Assembly (NCBI RefSeq): GCF_000420505.1
Contig: NZ_ATVB01000005.1
Coordinates: forward strand, 1-64,000
DNA from: Alloscardovia omnicolens DSM 21503
GTDB taxonomy: Bacteria; Actinomycetota; Actinomycetes; Actinomycetales; Bifidobacteriaceae
Reading direction: 5' to 3'
Length of the DNA stretch: 64,000 bases
The position numbers were made by a program, and so were the translations under genes. Below are positions 7,772-18,539 of the stretch, piece after piece. The notes beneath the pieces were generated by a model. It was given only the letters and a program-made list of their open reading frames with translations, did no database searches and was not told where the DNA came from. The stretch's first letter is position 1. Each line of letters opens with the position of its first letter.

Positions 7772-8002
7772 CTCGTTGGTGCGTGAAACATGGAACGCTA
7801 TACCACAGCACGTTTCACAAACCACTCGCCCACTCGCTCTTATCTGTCGGAATAATCCGAAGAATAAAACCCAACCAATCAATAAAAACTCGCACAGCCG
7901 AGAATAAGAGAATTCGAAAATACGAAATTCACATAATATCAGCTGCGCGAGTTCAACAAAGTTCAAAGTCCGTGCACTACAAACTGCCGAACCTATCAAG
8001 CT

Positions 8003-8283
8003 CTAGAAAATATCGTCAACACCCACGGTCAGAGTATTTTCCTCGAAAGACAGGAAGCCTGCCCTTACGTTGAAAGTCTCCTTATCCTGAGCATCCGTGG
8101 TAACCGTAACGACGCCTTCTCCCACCAAAGCAAGCACAGGCTCATGGTCTGGCAAAATACCCATGTAGCCTTCCATAGTTGGAACGACTACAGAGGTAGC
8201 AGTGCCACTCCATAATGGCTTGTCTTCGGCGATAATATGCACGTCCATAGTGCGCTCAGCACGAGCGCCACCAGATGCAGCCA

Positions 8284-8284
<1 letters not shown>
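8003..8284 (-). CDS. atpC: ATP synthase epsilon subunit
   Basis: 93 residues from ATG 8284, whose first bases overlap the atpD stop (TAATG). The frame is open upstream, but the extra residues lie inside atpD. It shows the N-terminal beta-sandwich of F1 epsilon: VHIIAEDKPLWSG, VPTMEGYMGILPDHEP, LVGEGVVTV. The C-terminal helical domain that inhibits ATPase activity in enterobacteria is largely absent, as is common in Actinobacteria. Last gene of the operon, in the F1 central stalk. About 1.2 kb of non-coding DNA follows, with no obvious terminator close to the stop. Confidence 0.9.
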
Positions 8285-10698
<2,414 letters not shown>

Positions 10699-10699
<1 letters not shown>

Positions 10700-12357
10700 T
10701 ACTTATCTGAGTCCTTTGCCTTGTCCTTAGCCTTGCGTGCAACAAGCTTTTCCTGTTCCACTTCAGCTGGTACGAAACCAGGAGCAGCAGTGTGGTCGAT
10801 AAGCGGAGTGCCGTCTGCCTTCACGTAGGTATCGCGATATGCATCAACTGCAGCAGCAAGCTTCTCTTCTGTTTCAGAAGTGAAGTCGCCTGTTTCGCGA
10901 ATAACATCGAGAATATCGGTGTTATGAGCTACGTAATCGAGCAATCCCTTTTCGAATGGAAGCACATCGGCAAGCTCAAGATCATCAAGCTTTCCGTGAA
11001 TACCTGTCCACACAGATACCACTTCTTCCTCAGAAGAGTATGGCGTGTACTGAGGCTGCTTGAGCAACTCGGTTAAGCGAGCACCACGGGTGAGCTGAGC
11101 CTTAGATGCTGCATCCAAATCGGAAGCGAACATAGCGAAGGATTCCAAGGAACGGTACTGAGCCAAAGAAATCTTTAACGTACCAGAAACCTTCTTCAAA
11201 GCCTTAGTCTGAGCGGCACCACCTACACGAGACACGGAAATACCTACGTCTACTGCAGGGCGCTGGTTAGCGTTAAACAAATCGGACTGCAAGAAGATCT
11301 GACCATCGGTAATCGAAATTACGTTGGTTGGAATGTATGCAGACACGTCGTTTGCCTTGGTTTCGATAATTGGAAGACCGGTCATGGAGCCGCCACCCAA
11401 ATCGTCGGATACCTTAGCACAACGTTCCAGCAAGCGAGAGTGCAAGTAGAACACATCACCAGGGTATGCTTCACGCCCTGGTGGACGACGCAGCAGCAAG
11501 GAGATGGAGCGGTATGCTTCTGCCTGCTTGCTCAAATCATCGAAAACAATGAGCACGTGTTTGCCGTTATACATCCAGTGCTGGCCAATTGCAGAACCCG
11601 TATATGGTGCGATGTACTTAAAGCCTGCGGAATCGGATGCAGGAGATGCCACGATGGTAGTGTACTCCATAGCACCAGCATCTTCCAAAGCACTGCGCAC
11701 GGAAGCAATGGTGGAACCCTTCTGACCGATAGCTACGTAAATGCAGCGTACCTGCTTCTTAGGATCTCCAGACTCCCAGTTGGACTTCTGGTTAATAATA
11801 GTGTCGATTGCGATTGCCGTCTTACCGGTCTGGCGGTCACCAATAATCAGCTGACGCTGACCGCGGCCAATTGGCGTCATTGCGTCAATAGCCTTAATAC
11901 CGGTTGCCATTGGTTCGTCAACTGGATGACGATGCATAACGTCTGGAGCCTGAGCTTCCAGAATACGGCGTCCTTCGCTAGCGATGTCGCCAAGGCCATC
12001 GATTGGGCGACCCAATGGATCGACAACGCGCCCCAAGTAGCCGTCGCCTACTGGAACGGACAGAACTTCGCCGGTACGACGAACTTCCTGGCCTTCTTCG
12101 ATACCTTCGAAATCACCAAGGACTACCACACCGATTTCGCGTGGATCCAAGTTAAAAGCCAAACCCAAAGTGCCATCGGCAAATGTTAACAATTCATTTG
12201 CCATGCAGCCTGGAAGGCCTTCCACGTGGGCGATACCATCGCCTGCCGTCTTAACATATCCAACTTCTTGAGTTGGAGCATTGGACGGAGTGTAGGAATC
12301 CACGAATTCGTCTAATGCCTGACGAATCGAGGCGGGATCAATGGTCAAACCTGCCAT
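10699..12357 (-). CDS. atpA: ATP synthase alpha subunit
   Basis: 552 residues from ATG 12357, chosen over GTG 12363 because AAGGAG is then six bases away instead of touching. The non-catalytic nucleotide-binding subunit of F1: P-loop GDRQTGKTA near residue 173, [46 protein letters not shown], and [11 protein letters not shown] lysine-rich tail ends the protein. Sits between atpH and atpG in the standard order. Confidence 0.98.
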
Positions 12358-12407
12358 TTTCACTCCTTATTTGTGTTCTTATTCGCGCGCGCTGAGGTTC
12401 TGTCGAA

Positions 12408-13226
12408 CTAACCGAGCGTGCGCTGCAAAGCCTTTAATTGTGCTGCTACAGTCGTATCTGTTACGCGCGCTCCGTGCTGAATACGCATACCTCCCATAAC
12501 GCGAGGATTGACAACGGAATCAATAAATACCGATGTTCCCAGCTTCTTAGAGTATGCGCTGTCTATACGCGAACGCTGTTCTTCGGTGAGCGGCACGGCA
12601 GTAATCACTGTTACTACGCGGTCGCCTTCATGGTCCGAAATACGTTCGGTGAGCCAGTTGAGCGCGGAGAGGAAGCGACGACGACGAGGCTGATGCGCCA
12701 CGTGGTCAATCAAAAACTTCGTTAACGGATGCAGTTCGTCTGTGCGCACTACAGCGTTAAGCAGTCGAGCACGAGCATCCCACGATGCGCGTGTATCGGA
12801 CAAGCCAGACAGAACTTCTGGTAGATTGAGCAATGCCGAGTGAACGCGAGACAGTTCTGCAGACACCTGCGAGGTAACGCCCTGCGCATCTGCTGCATAA
12901 AATACAGCCTCGACTGCAATATCTTCTAAAGAGTTCACTAAATGCATTGTCTTACTCCAGCGCTTACGCACCAGAGAGCATAAAATCTGCTCAGACAGGT
13001 CGTCTACGCGGCCGCCGAAAATCGTGTGCACAAGAGCCACACGCTCGTCGGTTGCGCGACCTGGGTCTGTCAGTTCTCGCTGCAAACGAGTATTGTCATC
13101 GAGCACAGCAGTAATATCCAAGAGTTGACGTGCTATGTCTAAAGCATGCTCATCTTGCTCCTGGAGGCGGCCAGCCCACGCTTCGCGGGTTAGTCGCGCA
13201 GATGCTAATGATGCTTCACCATGCAT
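12408..13226 (-). CDS. atpH: ATP synthase delta subunit
   Basis: 272 residues, in the size range of the extended delta subunits of Actinobacteria. The C-terminal part has the conserved ITAVPLTEEQRSRI and the final DSVVNPRVMGGMRIQHG followed by DTTVAAQL, which is the family signature. It connects the peripheral stalk to the top of F1. ATG 13226 follows AAGGAGG. The start is 11 bases after the atpF stop. Confidence 0.93.
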   Translation of the reverse strand: MHGEASLASARLTREAWAGRLQEQDEHALDIARQLLDITAVLDDNTRLQRELTDPGRATDERVALVHTIFGGRVDDLSEQILCSLVRKRWSKTMHLVNSLEDIAVEAVFYAADAQGVTSQVSAELSRVHSALLNLPEVLSGLSDTRASWDARARLLNAVVRTDELHPLTKFLIDHVAHQPRRRRFLSALNWLTERISDHEGDRVVTVITAVPLTEEQRSRIDSAYSKKLGTSVFIDSVVNPRVMGGMRIQHGARVTDTTVAAQLKALQRTLG

Positions 13227-13237
13227 ATGTCACCTCC

Positions 13238-13756
13238 TTAATGCTCAAGCTCGTTAATAGCGTCGTCAATCATGGACGATTGCACATCGCTACTGGTTAA
13301 CTTGCTGCCCAAAATCTTGCCAGCAAGAGCTGTAGCAATTGCTCCAACTTCGCCCTTTAAGCTCACCAATGCCTGAGAACGCTGCACTTCAATAGCTTTT
13401 TGTGCAGAAGCAGTTACCTGATCTGCTTCTTTTTGAGCGGTCTTCTTGGCGTCTGCAATAATGCGCGTAGCTTCTGTGCGCGCGTCATCGCGGATCTTGG
13501 AGGCTTCTGTACGAGCGTTTCGGAGCTGATCTTCGTACTGCTTTTTCTTTTCTTCTGCTTCTGCCTCTGCTTGAGCAGCTCGTTCGAAGCCGCCCTCGAT
13601 TTTATTGGCACGTTCATCAAAAATTTGATTGAACTTAGGCATAAAGAAGAAATAGAAGAAAGCTGCGAGGATGACGAGGATAACAGCTGACCAGAAAAGG
13701 TCGTAGCTTTCCGGCAAGAACAGAGCGATTCCGTTTGCTTCTTCTGCTAAGAGCAT
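13238..13756 (-). CDS. atpF: ATP synthase b subunit
   Basis: 172 residues. One N-terminal membrane segment (about 19-40, SAVILVILAAFFYFFFMP) is followed by a long charged helix rich in Ala, Glu, Lys and Arg, the dimeric peripheral stalk. ATG 13756 follows AAAGGAGG. Position between the c and delta genes confirms the assignment. Confidence 0.95.
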   Translation of the reverse strand: MLLAEEANGIALFLPESYDLFWSAVILVILAAFFYFFFMPKFNQIFDERANKIEGGFERAAQAEAEAEEKKKQYEDQLRNARTEASKIRDDARTEATRIIADAKKTAQKEADQVTASAQKAIEVQRSQALVSLKGEVGAIATALAGKILGSKLTSSDVQSSMIDDAINELEH

Positions 13757-13792
13757 GTTTCCTCCTTTCCTTTCACGTTGTTTCGGTACAGT

Positions 13793-14068
<276 letters not shown>

Positions 14069-14083
14069 CTACAAAGTCTATTT

Positions 14084-14902
14084 TTATTCTTCCCCGAGGC
14101 TTTGATTAATGTATACGCAGGAAAGAATGCAGAAGATAAACGCCTGCAAAGCTGCGACGAATATCTCGAAAGCTGTTAAAGCGAAACCGCCAACAAACCA
14201 GATAACGCCTACGCCCTTCATTGCAGCCTGCTGGGCTTCAATGATGTAGAAGTTCGACATTGCCAATGTAATAGCCACCAACAAGTGACCAGAAATCATG
14301 TTAGCGAAAAGTCGAAGAGTTAAAGAGAATGGTCGAATAATAACAATCTCAAGCAACTGAATAGGCGTGAGCAGAACATAGACAGGCCATGGCACGCCAG
14401 CTGGGAACAGTTCTTCCTTAAGGAAGCCTCCCAAACCATGAGAGCTAATGCCAGCAGCCCAATACTGGATTGCGGTCCACAGTGCGAAAACTAAAGGCAT
14501 AGCAATAGTTGCTGTGGCTGCAATATTTGCGCCTGGAATAATACCGCACAAGTTGAAAACCAAGATGGTTAAGAACATGGTGGTGATCATTGGCACGTAC
14601 TTCTTGCCGCGCAGTTCGCCAATAATGGCGTACACAATATTATTGCGCACAAACTCAAGCAAGAATTCCACAGCTCCCTGCCAGCGTCCAGGAACAACCT
14701 TTGCGCGAGCAGCGGTTAAACCTAAGACCAGCAAGATAAGAGCTGTTGCTACAACGCGCACCAAAATAATGCGGTTCATAGCAAAAGGAGTACCTTGGAA
14801 AAGAATGACTGGAGGTAAGAAATCTTTAAGTGACGGAAGTTCCGGCCCGCGTTCGGCTAGAACTCGAGCGGAAAACGCAGCAGCGTTTAATAAACCGTTC
14901 AT
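14084..14902 (-). CDS. atpB: ATP synthase a subunit
   Basis: 272 residues with five to six membrane helices. The conserved LTLRLFANMISGHLL carries the essential arginine facing the c ring, and the end has FEIFVAALQAFIFCIL. It forms the proton half-channels. ATG 14902 follows AAGGAG. First gene of the operon; no atpI is present upstream, where metA lies 96 bases away on the same strand. An AT-rich patch after the metA stop may hold the atp promoter. Confidence 0.96.
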   Translation of the reverse strand: MNGLLNAAAFSARVLAERGPELPSLKDFLPPVILFQGTPFAMNRIILVRVVATALILLVLGLTAARAKVVPGRWQGAVEFLLEFVRNNIVYAIIGELRGKKYVPMITTMFLTILVFNLCGIIPGANIAATATIAMPLVFALWTAIQYWAAGISSHGLGGFLKEELFPAGVPWPVYVLLTPIQLLEIVIIRPFSLTLRLFANMISGHLLVAITLAMSNFYIIEAQQAAMKGVGVIWFVGGFALTAFEIFVAALQAFIFCILSCVYINQSLGEE

Positions 14903-14998
14903 CTTTCGTCTCCTTAGTGCATAGTCTTATGCAAACCCAACTAAGCTTACTCCACTTCATGACATTAGTTCTGTAATATTTACACTATGTGAACAGTG

Positions 14999-16048
14999 TC
15001 ATCCCTGAGTGCGGACAGCGTCGCGAACTCCATAGGTAGTGCCCTTAAACGGGGCAAAGTTGTCTTCGCGAGGAACGCCTGGTTCGTGCTTAATATTGCG
15101 ATCGGTACCGAGCTTTCCTTCGACCTTAAGCCCTGGAATTTCAGTCAAATCGTATGGTGTGGTCTGGTATACCCAGTTGAGCCAGTTACGCCACAGTAAG
15201 TTCGCGTGCGCACGCCAAGAGAAGAGCGGCGATAGCGTTGGGTCATTATGTGGATAATAATTCTCAGGAAATGGAACATTATCCAAACCACGCTTCATAT
15301 CGCGCTCATATTCGCCAGCCAAGGTATCGCGCACATACTCCCAGTGACCCAAGATAAAGACTTCCGAGAAATCGCGTGTGGCGATCAAACCCGAGCCAGC
15401 GCGTTCTCCGCGCGTAAGCACCTGCAAAGCGGGATGCGCGGCAATCATATCTTCGTCCATACTTGCTACGCGCGAATGAGGTTGCAAGCAAATCTCGTCG
15501 AAACCGTTCGTTAAGAAGTTGTACTCGTCTTGTAGCCACTGCTCAAAAACGCCAAAAATCTTACTGGACTCAATGTGCTTTTCGATGCCGTAGCGGTAGT
15601 AGAGGCCGGCCATCGCTCCCCAGCACAGATAAACAGTGGAGAAAACGTGGGTTTGTGCCCAATCGATAATGTCTTTGAGCTCGTCCCAGTAGTCAACCTG
15701 TTCGAACTCGAAGTGCTCAACCGGGGCACCCGTAATAACGAAGCCGTCGTAATAGTTGTCTTTGAGGGCGTCGAGGGTCTCGTAGAACTTAATAAGATGA
15801 TCGGCGCTCGTGTTCTTCGTCTCGTGCGAGCTGACGCGCATAAAGTCGATGTCTAGCTGCAGTGGTGACTTCGACATAAGGCGCAGGATTTGAGTTTCCG
15901 TTTCGATCTTCTTGGGCATGAGATTAAGAATGCACATGCGCAGCGGGCGCACCTGCTGCTCCTGTGCATCACGCGCGCTCATCGCGAAAATGCGTTCGGC
16001 GTCGAGAATCTCTTTTGCGGGAAGACCTTCCGGGAATTTAATAGGCAT
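14999..16048 (-). CDS. metA: Homoserine O-acyltransferase MetA, probably acetyl-CoA specific
   Basis: 349 residues from ATG 16048, where MPIKFPEGLPA matches the start of MetA proteins; the open frame upstream is not used. It acylates homoserine in the first committed step of methionine synthesis. The catalytic cysteine is in YLCWGAMAGLYY, and the His and Glu partners are in ILGHWEY and the later YYPHNDP region. Residue 111 is Glu (GAPVEHFEF), the residue that gives acetyl-CoA preference in MetA enzymes, whereas E. coli has Gly and uses succinyl-CoA. Longer at the C-terminus than the 309-residue E. coli enzyme. No clear ribosome site. Confidence 0.9.
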   Translation of the reverse strand: MPIKFPEGLPAKEILDAERIFAMSARDAQEQQVRPLRMCILNLMPKKIETETQILRLMSKSPLQLDIDFMRVSSHETKNTSADHLIKFYETLDALKDNYYDGFVITGAPVEHFEFEQVDYWDELKDIIDWAQTHVFSTVYLCWGAMAGLYYRYGIEKHIESSKIFGVFEQWLQDEYNFLTNGFDEICLQPHSRVASMDEDMIAAHPALQVLTRGERAGSGLIATRDFSEVFILGHWEYVRDTLAGEYERDMKRGLDNVPFPENYYPHNDPTLSPLFSWRAHANLLWRNWLNWVYQTTPYDLTEIPGLKVEGKLGTDRNIKHEPGVPREDNFAPFKGTTYGVRDAVRTQG

Positions 16049-16337
16049 ACATACCATTATGTAACAGGTGAGGTACGAATGAGGTATTGGCAATTACGTG
16101 GTGAGCCATGCAGCATCCCACACTTCATGCCATACTGCATTCTGGGGCGCAAAAACGGCGCTAAATCTGCCGTGCGTTATACACCGTCGCAGCGCCTCAT
16201 GCGCCACAGCCCTTAGCACACTTAGCCCCCACCCTCACCTCGTGAGATACCTCTTGTATAGTGCCGAGCAACCGTTAAGATAGGTGTTTCAAGTACGCAG
16301 AGAAAGAAAACAGAAAGAAAGAACACCACACAAATCC

Positions 16338-17027
16338 ATGAATTCCAAAATTACGCGCGCCCTCGTCGCCGCATTCCCCCTCACCATTCCTATCGGTTTC
16401 GCTTGGTTCTTCCTCGGCGTCTCCTACGGTCTACTCATGGAATCGAAAGGTTTTGCCATCTGGTACACCGCGTTTATGGCGGCCTTCATTTTTGCGGGGT
16501 CTATGGAATTCATTACCGCCGACCTGTTGCTCGGCGCCTTCAATCCGCTGCTTGCCTTCTTTATGGCGCTTATGGTTAACGCACGTCACCTCTTTTACGG
16601 TTTGGCGATGCTGCGCAAATATAGCGGTGTAGGGCCGAAGAAATGGTATCTCGTCTTCGGCATGGCAGACGAAACTTTCGCATTAAATTCCTCCGCTCGT
16701 ATTCCCGACGGCATCGACCGCGGTTGGTTCTATTTCTGGACGACCGCGCTCAATCAGTTCTATTGGGTGGCCAGCGCGGTTTTCGGCTCACTTATCGGCG
16801 CACTTATTCCGTTTAGCACGAAGGGTATCGATTTTATTTTGGTATCCATGTTCGCCGCGATTTTCTTGGAGGAATGGCTCAGCTCGAAAAAGCACTCCTC
16901 TGCCGCAGTGGGCGTGCTCGTGTCGCTCGCAAGCCTGCTGATTTTTGGTCCGAACGCTTTCCTTATCCCTGCGATGGTGGGCATTTTAGCTATTTTTACC
17001 GTCATGTACTGGAGGCGCAACCGATGA
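16338..17027 (+). CDS. azlC: AzlC-family branched-chain amino acid exporter, large subunit
   Basis: 229 residues from ATG 16338 (MNSKITRALVAAFP); the open frame before it is basic and not part of the family. Several hydrophobic helices, with family motifs GSMEFITADLLLGAFNPL and MVNARHLFYGLAML and then FGMADETFAL. AzlC pairs with a small AzlD protein to export branched-chain amino acids or analogues. The stop overlaps the azlD start (ATGA), so the two are translationally coupled. Divergent from metA across about 290 bases. Confidence 0.92.
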   Translation: MNSKITRALVAAFPLTIPIGFAWFFLGVSYGLLMESKGFAIWYTAFMAAFIFAGSMEFITADLLLGAFNPLLAFFMALMVNARHLFYGLAMLRKYSGVGPKKWYLVFGMADETFALNSSARIPDGIDRGWFYFWTTALNQFYWVASAVFGSLIGALIPFSTKGIDFILVSMFAAIFLEEWLSSKKHSSAAVGVLVSLASLLIFGPNAFLIPAMVGILAIFTVMYWRRNR

Positions 17028-17359
17028 CTATGACCGCTCTTCAAGCCGTCCTCATGATTACGGCGGCAGCTGTTGGCACCATGATTACGCGCTTTCTGCC
17101 TTTCCTCGCTTTCCCAGAGAGCAAGCCAATTCCGAAGTTCATCACCTATTTAGGTGAGGTTTTGCCTCTGGCTGTTATGGGCATGCTCGTTGTGTATGCG
17201 CTGCGCAATACGCCAATCACGACAGGCGCGCACGGCGTTCCTGAGCTCATCTCCCTGGCCGCGCTCGCCCTCGTTCACATCCGTTGGCGAAATCTCCTGG
17301 TAAGTATTGCAACGGGAACCGTAGTATATATGGTATTAATCCAAACCATCTTCGCGTAG
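17024..17359 (+). CDS. azlD: AzlD-family transporter small subunit
   Basis: 111 residues from ATG 17024, which overlaps the azlC stop; GGAGG lies eight bases upstream. A longer open frame reaching back to 16874 is an artefact of overlap with azlC. Four hydrophobic helices, with the family pattern ITRFLPFLAFPES, YLGEVLPLAVMGMLVVYAL and ALALVHIRWRN. It works with AzlC in the membrane. Confidence 0.92.
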   Translation: MTMTALQAVLMITAAAVGTMITRFLPFLAFPESKPIPKFITYLGEVLPLAVMGMLVVYALRNTPITTGAHGVPELISLAALALVHIRWRNLLVSIATGTVVYMVLIQTIFA

Positions 17360-17371
17360 AAAGGGTCCGCG

Positions 17372-17764
17372 ATGAGCACTTCGTACACCGTTTTATGTCA
17401 TCCGCGTTGCTCCACCTGCAAGAAAGCTCTCGCCTGGCTCGATGAGCACAATATCGAGTACACGTGGCGAAGCATTATCGAGGAGAACCCAACAACCGAT
17501 GAGCTCTCCCAATGGACGGCAGAAAGCAATCTCAGCATCCGTCGCTTCTTTAACACCTCGGGTATGGCCTATCGTTCTGCTCATGTTAAGGATCAGCTCG
17601 ACGATTGGGAGAAGAACCTCTCGGCCGAGCAGGTGCGCGCGCAGGCTGTAGAACTGCTAGCTACCGATGGCATGCTGTGCAAGCGCCCGCTGGTTATCGA
17701 TGCCGATGGTCATTTTGTTGCGGTGGGTTTTAAGGAGAGCGAGTGGCAAGCAGCGCTTCTGTAG
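17372..17764 (+). CDS. ArsC/Spx-family thioredoxin-fold protein (YffB-like)
   Basis: 130 residues of the ArsC/Spx fold. CSTCKK carries a CxxC pair (Cys13 and Cys16), and the C-terminal part has CKRPLVIDADG and VGFKESEW. These features fit YffB/Spx-like reductases rather than a true arsenate reductase; no arsenic genes are nearby. The role may be glutathione-like thiol chemistry or transcription control, and I cannot decide. Starts 12 bases after azlD, so it belongs to the same operon, and it overlaps the next gene by 22 bases. Confidence 0.85.
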   Translation: MSTSYTVLCHPRCSTCKKALAWLDEHNIEYTWRSIIEENPTTDELSQWTAESNLSIRRFFNTSGMAYRSAHVKDQLDDWEKNLSAEQVRAQAVELLATDGMLCKRPLVIDADGHFVAVGFKESEWQAALL

Positions 17765-18507
17765 AACGCCCGCGATACCTCGTTATCGATTGGCTGCGCG
17801 GTTTAGCAGTTATCTGCATGATTGCCTACCACACCGTTTGGGATTTTGTCACACTATGGGAGACTGATTTTTCTGGTCCTTGGCATCGCACCCTTTTCGA
17901 ACCGACGGTCACTTGGATTCCGCAATATATCGGCTTTACTTTTATATTTATTGCCGGTATGAGCTTTACGCTCGGTTCGCGTCACCTTGTTAAAGGTCTG
18001 CAGCTGATTGCCTGGAGCACTGTTATTAGCCTGATTACATGGTTCGCTATTCCCGAAGACCCGGTTCGCTTCGGCGTTCTGAACATGCTAGGCTGTGGCA
18101 TGATTGTTTTGTGGGCACTCGACCGCGTTCTGCCAGAACGTGCAAGCACGCTCGGTTTCGTTGTTTCTCTGGCGCTCTACGCGTTCTTCTTTGACGCTCA
18201 GCGCGGCACTATTTGGGGCATCGATCTGCCCGACGCTTTGTATCGCAACGATGTAACTGCCTTCTTTGGCTTCCCGCCGTCCGATTTTATATCCTCGGAC
18301 TACTACCCTCTTATTCCTTATGTTTTCGTTATGATTGCCGGCTACTGCACTTTTAACGTTCTTGCTCGTGCGAACCGTTTAGCGATTCTATCCGTAGATT
18401 ACACGGGCGCTCTTGGCCGCGCACTGCGTTGGATGGGTAGGTATTCGTTGGTTATTTACTTGCTGCATCAGCCTGTTATATTCGGCGCGCTTTATCTCTT
18501 AAAGTAA
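17743..18507 (+). CDS. DUF1624/HGSNAT-like membrane protein
   Basis: 254 residues with about seven membrane helices. It begins RYLVIDWLRGLAVICMIAYH, the signature of the DUF1624 branch of membrane acyltransferases (heparan-alpha-glucosaminide N-acetyltransferase-like). GTG at 17743 is the start: AAGGAG lies at 17732-17737, inside the end of the previous gene. A short C-terminal stretch MGRYSLVIYLLHQP is shared with membrane acyltransferases. The acyl acceptor is unknown. Last gene of the azlCD operon. Confidence 0.8.
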   Translation: MASSASVERPRYLVIDWLRGLAVICMIAYHTVWDFVTLWETDFSGPWHRTLFEPTVTWIPQYIGFTFIFIAGMSFTLGSRHLVKGLQLIAWSTVISLITWFAIPEDPVRFGVLNMLGCGMIVLWALDRVLPERASTLGFVVSLALYAFFFDAQRGTIWGIDLPDALYRNDVTAFFGFPPSDFISSDYYPLIPYVFVMIAGYCTFNVLARANRLAILSVDYTGALGRALRWMGRYSLVIYLLHQPVIFGALYLLK

Positions 18508-18508
18508 G

Positions 18509-18534
18509 AGGCCCAGCTCTTACGAGCCAGGCCT
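18509..18534. terminator. Hairpin between convergent genes
   Basis: AGGCCCAGCTC pairs with GAGCCAGGCCT around a TTAC loop with a two-base internal mismatch. It lies just after the stop of the DUF1624-type gene and before the stop of the convergent permease gene. Confidence 0.55.
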
Positions 18535-18539
18535 TAACG

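Larger units (their letters stand above)
7367..7779. repeat. 8-bp target-site duplication CTCGTTGG
   Basis: CTCGTTGG at 7367-7374 and again at 7772-7779 exactly flanks the inverted-repeat element 7375-7771. Eight-base duplications are usual for IS256-type transposition. The related site at 55.67 kb has no such duplication or insertion. Confidence 0.85.
7262..7830 (+). repeat. Dispersed intergenic repeat R, copy 1 (interrupted)
   Basis: Two blocks, about 7262-7374 and 7772-7830, match 55489-55735 in the same order and orientation, with shared runs such as GTAGGTGTGTG, TTGTGAGCG, GAAACGCTATACC-like and GTTTCACAAACCA. Here the two blocks are separated by a 397-bp insertion, while at 55.5 kb the right-hand junction is continuous (AATCCTC-nn-CGTGCGTGAA). 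It has no coding potential. An imperfect inverted repeat GTGAAAC / GTTTCAC lies in the right block. Confidence 0.7.

Noticed and set aside
7512-7907. 131-codon open frame on the plus strand inside and beyond the miniature element
   Set aside because: It crosses the element border and the target duplication, has no ribosome site, and its product contains duplicated low-information segments from the 28-bp repeat.
16049-16337. SAM riboswitch before metA
   Set aside because: The region is GC-rich with small stems, but I could not find the conserved core of a SAM riboswitch class.
16874-17023. N-terminal extension of AzlD
   Set aside because: It lies inside azlC in another frame. The ATGA overlap and GGAGG at 17011 fix the start at 17024.
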